Source: GCA-003244245 sp035276605 (GTDB lineage Bacteria > Actinomycetota > Actinomycetes > Mycobacteriales > Pseudonocardiaceae). From it: a DNA stretch of 6,625 bases. The DNA lies in the NCBI GenBank assembly GCA_035276605.1, contig DATELN010000090.1, positions 1 through 6,625 of the forward strand, written 5' to 3'. Numbering within the stretch: position 1 is the first letter of the stretch; every line of letters starts with the position of its first letter. Under the pieces are notes generated by a model that was not told the DNA's origin, ran no database searches, and saw only the letters and a list, made by a program, of their open reading frames with translations. This document shows, piece after piece, positions 1-6,043 of the stretch. The translations under genes and the position numbers were made by a program.

Positions 1-893
1 CTAACCAGGCCGACCACCCGGGACAGCTCAACCGCTCGGGCGAGATCATTGGCGCTGGGGATGCGACCGTGACCCATGATCGGACGCTGTTCGATGCTGT
101 GCGGGTACACGGTACGGCCGCCTAGCCGCACTTCCAGCGCACCGGCGAATGCCGCTTCGACCTGCCCGGCGTTGGGGCTGGGATGCGCGGCCGCGTCCCG
201 GCGCCAGGCTTGCCACGCTCCGCGAGCCGAACCGCCCACCAGTGGTGCGCACAGCGTGGTCAACCCGGCCGTGGCCCGAGACGGCAGCAGGTTGGCCAGG
301 TCATCCAGTCGCGCCGCAGCCCAACCGAAGCGCAGATACCGTGGCGAGCGGTATCCGACCATCGCATCCAGCGTGTTGGTCGCGCGGTAGGCCAGCAACC
401 CGGGCATCCCGCCGACCGCCCCCCACAGCAACGGCGCGACGACGGCGTCGGAGGTGTTCTCGGCGATTGACTCCACACTCGCTCTGGCCACGCCGGCCAG
501 ATCAAGGGTGGCCGGGTCCCGTCCGCATAGGTGGGGTAGCCGGGCCCGGGCACCGTCGAGGTCACCAGCGTCCAGCGCGGAGACCATCGCCGCACCTTCC
601 TCAGCCAGCGAGGCCGCGCCCAAGGCCACCCAGGTGGCCAGCGCGGTGGCGGCCGTGTGCACAGCGACACGCCCGCGACTGGCCCGTTCCAGCAAGCTGC
701 CAGCCGCCGCGGCAGCACCGACCAGGACACCGGTGTAGACAACGCCAGCCAGCTTGCGCTCGGCGTAACAGACGTGTTCCGCCCTGCTGGCAAGACGCCC
801 GAAGGCGGCAACCGGGTGATACCGTTCGGGATCGCCAAACGCCGCGTCAGCGGCGACGCCGAGCAGTATCCCCACTGCCCGTGCTGCAGCCAC
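1..893 (-). CDS. cobD: Adenosylcobinamide-phosphate synthase CobD/CbiB (3' end cut by window edge)
   Basis: This membrane enzyme of late cobalamin synthesis joins the aminopropanol arm to adenosylcobyric acid, giving adenosylcobinamide (phosphate). I translated the minus strand by hand from GTG at 893. This gives 297 residues open to the left edge. Mycobacterial CobD is about 313 residues, so only some 16 C-terminal residues are missing. Family landmarks in order are FGDPERYHPV (19-28), an Ala-rich hydrophobic stretch (48-66), CGRDP (123-127), SVESIAENTSD (139-149), NTLDAMVGYRSPRYLRFG (173-190), AARLDDLAN (193-201) and HPSPNAGQVEAAFAGAL (237-253). The GTG start puts the conserved AVGILLG at the very N-terminus, as expected, and a G-rich stretch (901-905) lies 7 nt upstream. 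The gene follows the malonyl-CoA synthetase gene by 37 bp and is probably cotranscribed with it. No internal stop or frameshift was seen. The family call is very secure. Confidence 0.95.
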   Translation of the reverse strand, partial: MAAARAVGILLGVAADAAFGDPERYHPVAAFGRLASRAEHVCYAERKLAGVVYTGVLVGAAAAAGSLLERASRGRVAVHTAATALATWVALGAASLAEEGAAMVSALDAGDLDGARARLPHLCGRDPATLDLAGVARASVESIAENTSDAVVAPLLWGAVGGMPGLLAYRATNTLDAMVGYRSPRYLRFGWAAARLDDLANLLPSRATAGLTTLCAPLVGGSARGAWQAWRRDAAAHPSPNAGQVEAAFAGALEVRLGGRTVYPHSIEQRPIMGHGRIPSANDLARAVELSRVVGLV

Positions 894-930
894 TCTTCGG
901 CCCCCAGATGTTCGTACCGAACCAGATACC

Positions 931-2376
931 CTACTGAGGCTTGACGAGCTCGGTCTTGCGAACTTTGCCCATCTCGTTGCGGGGCAACGCGGGCACGAAG
1001 TGCACCACCCGCGGTCGCTTGTGCGGCGCGAGCAGTCCCGCGACGTGGCTGGCGAGTGCCCCCGCGTTAGGCAGCGGATCGCTGTCGGTAACGACCCAGG
1101 CCACCACCCGCTCTCCAAGATCGGGATCAGGCTCTCCGGTGACCGCTGCTTCGATCACCCCGGGGTACTCCAGCAACGCGTTCTCGACCTCCCCCGCGCC
1201 AATCTTGTACCCGCCGCTGGAAATCAGGTCTGTGGTGCGGCGCCCGACGATGCGCAGGCCGCCATCCGCGCCGCGGGTAGCGAGATCCCCGGTGCGTAAC
1301 CAGCCGTCGCGCATCACTTCAGCGGTGGCGTCGGGCCGGTTGAGATAACCCTGAAACAGCGTCGGGCCGGTTACCTCAATCTCCCCGACAGTCTCGTCGT
1401 CGAATGCGTCGAGCGTCTCGCCGTGGTCGTCGACCAGCCGCAGCGCTACTGATTCCAACGGTGGCCCGACGGTGCCCGCCCGGTGCGGCCCGTCGACTCG
1501 CGCCGCGCAGGTGATCAATGACTCGGTCATGCCGTATCGCTGCAGGACGTGCTGCCCGGTGACGGCCGCGATCCGGCCTTGATCGCGTACGGACAGCGCG
1601 GCCGAGCCTGAGACGAGCAGCCGGGCATGTCCCAGCGCTGCGGCCACCTGGGGGTCGTGCTCGGTCGCGCCGGCCAACCGGTGGTACATCGTCGGCACCC
1701 CGAACAGCATCGTCGCGGCGCCGGCCAGCTCTCGTGCCACCCCGGCGACCGAGAACGAGCCCAGGTGATGCAGCGCGCCGCCCAGCCGCAGTGGACCGAG
1801 CACGCCGAGCACCAGACCATGCACATGGAACAGTGGCAGCGCGTGCACCAGGACGTCATCGACACTCCATCGCCAGGCTGCGGCCAGCGCGTCGAGGTCG
1901 GCGGCCAGCGCACGCCGCGGCAACACCACGCCTTTAGGCGCGCCGGTGGTGCCGGAGGTGTAGACGATCAGCGCTGGTGCTTCAGGGTCTGGCTCGGGCG
2001 GCAATGCCTTGGCCGTTGCACGCAGGTCGACGTCGAGCCGTGGTAGCGCGTGCAGCGCGCCCGGCAGCGTGGCGTCGTGGGTGGTGACCACCAGATCGGG
2101 GTTCGCATCACAGAGGATGTGGCGCGCCTCGTGGGTGCCGAGCCGGGGATTGATGGGCACCGCGGGCACGCCGGCTAGCAGCGCTGCCACGATCGCCACG
2201 CACGTTTCCAGCTCCGGTGTCGCCCAGATCGCCACCCGCGTGGAACCGGACAATCGGCCGGCCAGTGCTGCCGCCACCACGCGCAGTTCTCGATAGGTGA
2301 TCGAATGCTGACCGAATCGCAACGCCACGGCATCGGTCGGATGATGCAATCGAGGTAACAATGGCGAGGTTTCCAC
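931..2376 (-). CDS. matB: Malonyl-CoA synthetase (MatB / FadD36-like acyl-CoA synthetase)
   Basis: This 481-residue adenylate-forming enzyme is expected to activate malonate (and, in close relatives, methylmalonate) with ATP and CoA, supplying (methyl)malonyl-CoA in the cytosol. Residues visible are the P-loop YTSGTTGAPKG (139-149), PLFHVHGLVLG (181-191), FGVPTMYHR (225-233), YGMTES (281-286), RTGD (361-364), GRRTTDLISSGGYKIGAGE (378-396) and PRNEMGK with the likely catalytic lysine K471. R233 aligns, from memory, with the carboxylate-binding Arg236 of S. coelicolor MatB, which favours a malonate-type substrate over a fatty acid. It also resembles mycobacterial FadD36. The GTG at 2376 is chosen over the upstream in-frame ATG at 2421 for two reasons: AAAGGA (2383-2388) sits 6 nt before it, and it gives the N-terminus usual for the family. 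The gene precedes cobD and diverges from the MFS gene. Substrate is inferred from family resemblance. Confidence 0.92.
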   Translation of the reverse strand: METSPLLPRLHHPTDAVALRFGQHSITYRELRVVAAALAGRLSGSTRVAIWATPELETCVAIVAALLAGVPAVPINPRLGTHEARHILCDANPDLVVTTHDATLPGALHALPRLDVDLRATAKALPPEPDPEAPALIVYTSGTTGAPKGVVLPRRALAADLDALAAAWRWSVDDVLVHALPLFHVHGLVLGVLGPLRLGGALHHLGSFSVAGVARELAGAATMLFGVPTMYHRLAGATEHDPQVAAALGHARLLVSGSAALSVRDQGRIAAVTGQHVLQRYGMTESLITCAARVDGPHRAGTVGPPLESVALRLVDDHGETLDAFDDETVGEIEVTGPTLFQGYLNRPDATAEVMRDGWLRTGDLATRGADGGLRIVGRRTTDLISSGGYKIGAGEVENALLEYPGVIEAAVTGEPDPDLGERVVAWVVTDSDPLPNAGALASHVAGLLAPHKRPRVVHFVPALPRNEMGKVRKTELVKPQ

Positions 2377-2382
2377 TCGCAA

Positions 2383-2388
2383 TCCTTT
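2383..2388 (-). promoter_or_regulatory. Ribosome binding site deciding the matB start
   Basis: On the minus strand AAAGGA ends 6 nt before the GTG at 2376. It supports this start rather than the in-frame ATG at 2421, which would lie inside the divergent MFS gene and add 15 residues that are not typical of the family. Confidence 0.6.
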
Positions 2389-2401
2389 CGAGGTCGTTCG
2401 C

Positions 2402-2405
2402 AAGG
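2402..2405 (+). promoter_or_regulatory. Ribosome binding site for the MFS gene
   Basis: AAGG ends 6 nt before ATG at 2412, a normal spacing. The longer reading from ATG 2361 has no comparable site and would extend into the start of matB. An ATG at 2424 is also possible but has a poorer upstream context. Confidence 0.45.
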
Positions 2406-2411
2406 TCAGGT

Positions 2412-3569
2412 ATGTTTCCAACCATGGCTGAAGCGGTTTCCGTCGTCGATGGCGCAGCTCGGCCGTTCGAATTGTGGATGACTTCCAACCTTGCCTTGGG
2501 GCTGGCGTTCAACTGCTTGCTGCCGGTGCTGCTGCCGTCTTACGTGCTGTCCACCGGCGGCAGCGCCACCGATGTCTGGGTGGCGATGGCGTTGGCAGGC
2601 CTGTTCGCACTGTTCGGGCCGTGGATCGGAAGTATTGCAGGACGACGCCGGGCGCACCGATCGGCGCAGGTACTAGGCATGTTGGGGATGGCGGGCGGGC
2701 TGGTGATGCTGGCGCTGTCACCGGGTGACTCGCTGTCGATCGTGCTGGCCATCGCCGTGATGGGCATCGGTGCAGCGGCGGTGACGGTTGCGGCTCCGAC
2801 GTTCGTCTTGGGCACTGACCTGCCCGCCAGAATGCAGTCTCGGCAATTGACTTGGCTGCAGCTCAACCTGGATCTGGGCAAGATCGTAGGGGGCTTGCTA
2901 CTGGGTGTGATGGCGGCAACAAAAATGCCTTTTCATGCCCAGCTCGGTGTCGGCGGGCTCGTCATCGGCCTGCTTGGTGTGCTGGTGTGGACAGCGAGTC
3001 GTTATGCGGCCGAGCGAATACGCAGACCGGAGGTCGATCTCACGGCGGCGGCTGGATCTTCGGATACTGCGGTGCCGTGGCGGACGTTGCTGCTGTCGCT
3101 GTTCGGCGTCCCGGTAGTCGCCCAGCTACTGGACAGCGCCACCATGGTGGAAGTACAGATCTCCACGATGTTGGCCGTGTCCGGCCTAGTCGGGATCGGC
3201 CTTTATTTCCTCGCCGGTCGCTGGATGTCCCGATCCGGTCCCGGCCTGGTCTGGGCGATCGGGCACACCCTGCGCGGAGCGGGGGGCCTCGTCCTCGGCG
3301 GGCTTGGTCTGCTGCGCGGGTCGCCCTATCTTGTTGTGCTTGCCGCCTTCCTGGTTCTCGAATCTGCTCCGGCCATCGCTTGGCTCGCCCAGGCCCGCTC
3401 CTCGGCGCGATCCCCCCACGAGGGCCTCTCACGGTCAGCGGTGGCGACAAAGATTTCTCGGCATAGCGTGCCGACCGGGCAACCGGACCCGCGAGCAAGC
3501 CGGCACGTCGAATCCGTCAGCGTGCTGGTGTCCCCATCGGGTCTCGCGCCGGTGTCCCGCCCCACTTAG
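2412..3569 (+). CDS. MFS-type transporter with missing C-terminal membrane hairpin
   Basis: This is a 385-residue inner-membrane protein of the major facilitator superfamily; the substrate is not recognisable. Hydrophobic segments lie at about 24-46, 54-77, 85-103, 107-133, 147-169, 176-197, 225-240, 255-270, 278-300 and 305-326. A basic loop GRRRAHR (77-83) between TM2 and TM3 is like MFS motif A, and a hydrophilic central loop (198-224) separates the two halves. A complete MFS has 12 segments. Here the protein turns hydrophilic at about residue 327 (ARSSARSPHEG and on) and ends with about 60 residues rich in Ser, Arg and Pro, with no TM11-12. The other two forward frames of 3400-3600 do not supply a membrane hairpin either. 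The loop between TM7 and TM8 is also unusually short. The gene may be a 3'-truncated remnant, or a working variant. It diverges from matB with 35 bp between starts and converges on the cupin gene. Confidence 0.75.
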   Translation: MFPTMAEAVSVVDGAARPFELWMTSNLALGLAFNCLLPVLLPSYVLSTGGSATDVWVAMALAGLFALFGPWIGSIAGRRRAHRSAQVLGMLGMAGGLVMLALSPGDSLSIVLAIAVMGIGAAAVTVAAPTFVLGTDLPARMQSRQLTWLQLNLDLGKIVGGLLLGVMAATKMPFHAQLGVGGLVIGLLGVLVWTASRYAAERIRRPEVDLTAAAGSSDTAVPWRTLLLSLFGVPVVAQLLDSATMVEVQISTMLAVSGLVGIGLYFLAGRWMSRSGPGLVWAIGHTLRGAGGLVLGGLGLLRGSPYLVVLAAFLVLESAPAIAWLAQARSSARSPHEGLSRSAVATKISRHSVPTGQPDPRASRHVESVSVLVSPSGLAPVSRPT

Positions 3570-3586
3570 CGGGCCGCAGTTTGCGA

Positions 3587-4045
3587 TCAGATTCGGGTAA
3601 GGGCACGGATCTGGGCCGCGGCATCCGGCCAGCCGGCGACCAGTTCGGCGCGGCGACCTAGATGCAGACCTGACCACTCGAACGGCGGCGCCATGGTGGT
3701 GCCCACCAAGGTCCACTCGCCGAGGGTGCTGGAGCCGTGCCACACCCCTGCGGGAACGACGAACTGCGGGGTTGCTCCCCCAGCGATGTCGGGCCCGAGG
3801 ATCGGCTGCTCGACCCGGCCGTCCGGATGGAGCAGCAACAACTGCAGCGGTGACCCGGCGTACCAGTGATAGATCTCCACACCGTCAAGCGCGTGTAGTG
3901 CGGAGAACTCCGGGGTGAGCAACATGAAGTAGATCATCGAGCTATGCGCGTCGGCATAGGTGCGGCGGAACAGGCCGCCTTCCCCTGGCAGCGGCTCCAG
4001 CCTCAGGCGCTGTGCGATCTGCTCCGCTTCCCTGCGGCTAGTCAC
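3587..4045 (-). CDS. Cupin-fold protein of the DUF985 (cupin_5) family
   Basis: This small cytosolic protein of 152 residues shows the full DUF985 pattern. EGGLFRRTY is at 22-30, SSMIYFML at 35-42, FSALHALDGVEIYHWYAGSP at 47-66 (likely metal or ligand positions H51, E57, H60), VVPAGVWHGS at 96-105 (H103), and APPFEWSGLHLGRR at 119-132. Members fold as a single cupin barrel. Their substrate is generally unknown; some have been proposed to act on sugars, which I cannot confirm here. The GTG at 4045 gives an N-terminus of normal length (EAEQIAQRLRLEPLPGEGG). No other start codon lies between it and the upstream stop at 4087, and the ribosome binding site is weak. The gene is convergent with the MFS gene (17 bp between stops) and divergent from the flavoprotein gene. 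Family is secure, function is not. Confidence 0.88.
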   Translation of the reverse strand: MTSRREAEQIAQRLRLEPLPGEGGLFRRTYADAHSSMIYFMLLTPEFSALHALDGVEIYHWYAGSPLQLLLLHPDGRVEQPILGPDIAGGATPQFVVPAGVWHGSSTLGEWTLVGTTMAPPFEWSGLHLGRRAELVAGWPDAAAQIRALTRI

Positions 4046-4121
4046 GGCTGTGGCCAGCGGTATCTTGCGGTCGGAGGCACCGCGTCAGGGCTACCCGCAC
4101 GCCGTTATCGTGCCCGCATCA

Positions 4122-4140
4122 CGCCGGCATCCAGCCGGCG
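4122..4140. repeat. Perfect 7-bp inverted repeat, 5-nt spacer
   Basis: CGCCGGC (4122-4128) and GCCGGCG (4134-4140) are exact reverse complements around ATCCA. The repeat lies 110 bp before the flavoprotein start and 77 bp before the cupin start. It could be an operator for a dimeric regulator or an RNA hairpin. No T-run follows on either strand, so a classical intrinsic terminator is not supported. Confidence 0.55.
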
Positions 4141-4206
4141 AGGGGCCCATCGAAGTCCCGTGAGAGGTGTGATCCCACCGGCACGGCACCGCAAACACCG
4201 CCTGCG

Positions 4207-4212
4207 TAAGAT
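4207..4212 (+). promoter_or_regulatory. Possible -10 element of the flavoprotein gene
   Basis: TAAGAT fits the TANNNT pattern of actinobacterial -10 elements and starts the most A/T-rich patch of the region, 38 nt before the GTG at 4250. I see no convincing -35 element 16-18 bp upstream, so this is a weak prediction from position and composition only. Confidence 0.25.
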
Positions 4213-4234
4213 TTATTTTGTCGACAAGAAGGAC

Positions 4235-4241
4235 AAGAAGG
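4235..4241 (+). promoter_or_regulatory. Strong ribosome binding site deciding the flavoprotein start
   Basis: AAGAAGG lies 8 nt before GTG 4250; a second purine run, AAGAAGGA, lies at 4227-4234 by a few bases. This site selects GTG 4250 over the far-upstream in-frame start, and translation from there begins directly with a hydrophobic beta strand (LILLTFPL) as expected for an alpha/beta domain. Confidence 0.6.
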
Positions 4242-4249
4242 CCGCAACG

Positions 4250-6043
4250 GTGCTCATCCTGCTGACTTTTCCGCTCAATGACGTTTCGGCCACAGCGAGC
4301 AGCAAAAACGTCCTCTACCGGCCGGATCTCGTCGCCGCGTGCGCGGATTCTGTCGCCGACGCACTGCGGACCCACAAGCCTGATGTCCTCATCACCCGGT
4401 CCGCGATCACGCCTAGCACATTGGCCGCGTGGCGAGCAGCCCGTCCGAATGCCCCACTGGTTCTGGTCGATCTCCGTGGAGTAGGCGAACCGGCCAGCAG
4501 CGGATCAACTGATCACGACTGCGGTCGCCACAGCATCACCTATTGCCAGGCAGGCAATGCCATCCAGGCACTCACCATCGCCGAGCAAACCTGGAATGAT
4601 GCAGTATCCACCGCACCGCCGACCGCGCCGTCCGACCAACGGTCAGTCACCCTGGTGGGAGCCGGCATTGTGAATCTGATCACAGCGCTGCACCTGGTTC
4701 GACACGGCTACGAGGTGACGCTGTACGAGAAGGCTCCTGATCCGCGCAGCAATGCCCATTGGTCCGAGTACGGCTGCAGCCGGGGCGGCGGTGACGGTCG
4801 TATGTTCACACTGACCGAGGCGGACAGTTACAACAGCAGGTCGTGGCACCCGGACGGGACCTCGAATGGTCTTCTGATGCATTCGATCTCCGAAGATGGC
4901 TGGCGAATATCGAAACCTGGCGATCTGTTGGACCAGGAGCGCCGGTGGGCAGACCAGTTCCACCTGCTTCCACGGTGGCTGGCGAGAAGTTATAACAACG
5001 ACATCTTCGCCGTGAACCAGGCGGCGAAGCATCGCTGGACGGACTTAATGCGATCTGATCCAGCACTATTCTGCGACGGCACCGGTTACCGGGACGGAAT
5101 TCTGCGCCTTTACCTGGAGACCGACTATTTCACACGACACATCACGCGCAACGATGAGGTAGGCGCCATCCAGCGCGTCCTGGAAACCAGCCAGGTATGC
5201 GACGAGTACCCGGCACTCGCAGACGCTTGCAGGGACGGCACCGTAACCGGCGGCATCGAGGTTACCGGCTTCACAGTCAATATCCACAAGTTCGTAGCGC
5301 GGCTTGTCGACATGCTGGAAGACGAAGGTGCCCGATTCCACTGGAACACCACGGCGATCGGCATCAGCTGGGCAGCACCGGATATTGTCGGCGGCATCAA
5401 GACAGCCGCCGGAGTCGTCCAGAGCCGCTACTATGTACTATCACCAGGCGCGTACGGTAACGATTTCCTGCAGAATACTGCATCCCACGGTAAAATTCAT
5501 GGAATGCTGGGAGCGTGGCTCACCATACCCAATATCGAGCCCCGATTGCACAATTCAGTCAAGATTGCTCGGAACGGTCACCGGGCGGAAGAGACTAACG
5601 TCACGGTAGCGGCCGATGAACACGGCAACCCAATATTGATCTGCGGCTCTGGTTACGGTTGGACAGGACTCGATCCCTATAACATCGACTCGGCAGAACT
5701 GGATACGCTGTTCGACGGACTGGAAGATACGCTGCGCCGCTTCTTTCCCCGCGCCCTGGATGCGGCGATAGCTGCGGGCACTCTACATAAGAGCCGGCAA
5801 TTGTGCGTTCGACCCTGGACCTCGTCATGTCTCGGGGTCTTCGAGATGATCGAGACAGCGGGCGGCGGCAGGCTTGTTGTGACCGGCGGTCATAACACCG
5901 GCGGCTTCACCCAGTGCCCCGTGGTTGCAGAGGCAGTGTTAGCCGCATTCGAGGGGCGCCGACATCTGATGCACACTCGCTACCATCCTCGACGACTGGA
6001 CAATTTCTACGCCGCCGTTACTCCGAATCCTTCACCAGCTTGA
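4250..6043 (+). CDS. DAO-family FAD-dependent oxidoreductase with N-terminal D-2-hydroxyacid-dehydrogenase-like domain
   Basis: This 597-residue flavoprotein is probably cytosolic. Residues 1-120 look like the substrate-binding half of a D-2-hydroxyacid dehydrogenase: LILLTFPLND, YRPDL (23-27), DVLITRSAITPSTLAA (45-60), LVDLRGVGEP (72-81), then a closing helix GNAIQALTIAEQTW (102-115). A Pro/Ala-rich linker (121-130) leads into the FAD Rossmann motif TLVGAGIVNLITALHL (134-149) with acidic strand end YEK (159-161). The DAO body continues with CSRGGGDGRMFTLTEADSYN (176-195), VNIHKFVARLVDMLEDEGAR (343-362), a C-terminal RPWTSSCLGVFEM (521-533) and GGHNTGGFTQCPVVAEAV (546-563), the usual closing FAD contact. 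DAO enzymes oxidise C-N bonds of amino acids or amines; the substrate here is unknown. GTG 4250 is chosen for its strong ribosome binding site. Odd points are the domain fusion, the third glycine of the nucleotide motif replaced by Asn142, two TTA leucine codons (5045, 5939), and lower GC than the left-hand genes. The DAO assignment is firm; the N-terminal assignment is tentative. Confidence 0.85.
   Translation: MLILLTFPLNDVSATASSKNVLYRPDLVAACADSVADALRTHKPDVLITRSAITPSTLAAWRAARPNAPLVLVDLRGVGEPASSGSTDHDCGRHSITYCQAGNAIQALTIAEQTWNDAVSTAPPTAPSDQRSVTLVGAGIVNLITALHLVRHGYEVTLYEKAPDPRSNAHWSEYGCSRGGGDGRMFTLTEADSYNSRSWHPDGTSNGLLMHSISEDGWRISKPGDLLDQERRWADQFHLLPRWLARSYNNDIFAVNQAAKHRWTDLMRSDPALFCDGTGYRDGILRLYLETDYFTRHITRNDEVGAIQRVLETSQVCDEYPALADACRDGTVTGGIEVTGFTVNIHKFVARLVDMLEDEGARFHWNTTAIGISWAAPDIVGGIKTAAGVVQSRYYVLSPGAYGNDFLQNTASHGKIHGMLGAWLTIPNIEPRLHNSVKIARNGHRAEETNVTVAADEHGNPILICGSGYGWTGLDPYNIDSAELDTLFDGLEDTLRRFFPRALDAAIAAGTLHKSRQLCVRPWTSSCLGVFEMIETAGGGRLVVTGGHNTGGFTQCPVVAEAVLAAFEGRRHLMHTRYHPRRLDNFYAAVTPNPSPA

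Larger units (their letters stand above)
4046..4249. other. Divergent intergenic region between cupin and flavoprotein genes
   Basis: About 204 bp separate the two divergent starts and should hold both promoters. The region contains a perfect GC-rich inverted repeat (4122-4140), a weaker 5-bp repeat GCGGT/ACCGC (4067-4071 and 4079-4083), and an A/T-rich patch (4207-4220) followed by a purine-rich ribosome-binding stretch. It is also close to where base composition changes from very GC-rich to moderate. A forward reading frame stays open through it, but its translation shows no domain and it lies antisense to the cupin gene further left, so I do not count it as coding. Confidence 0.6.

Noticed and set aside
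894..930. Cobalamin riboswitch before cobD
   Set aside because: Only 37 bp lie between matB and cobD, far too short for a B12 riboswitch, and no B12-box-like sequence was seen there or before matB.
149..937. Long open frames on the plus strand opposite cobD
   Set aside because: Their translations are Arg/Pro/Ala-rich with no domain, as expected for shadows of a GC-rich gene, while the minus frame gives an uninterrupted CobD.
2361..2411. Earlier ATG 2361 for the MFS gene
   Set aside because: It would overlap the matB start, and no suitable ribosome binding site precedes it; ATG 2412 has AAGG at 6 nt.
3556..3573. Hairpin CCCGC/GCGGG as terminator between the MFS and cupin genes
   Set aside because: The stem is only 5 bp with an 8-nt loop, it overlaps the MFS stop codon, and no T-run follows on either strand.
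3944..4249. Extension of the flavoprotein frame upstream to 3944, adding 102 residues
   Set aside because: The added part overlaps the cupin gene on the other strand, is Arg/Pro-rich without any domain, and has no good ribosome binding site, whereas GTG 4250 has a strong one.
4542..4558. Perfect inverted repeat ATTGCC/GGCAAT inside the flavoprotein gene
   Set aside because: It is a 6-bp match within coding sequence with no regulatory context and could easily arise by chance.
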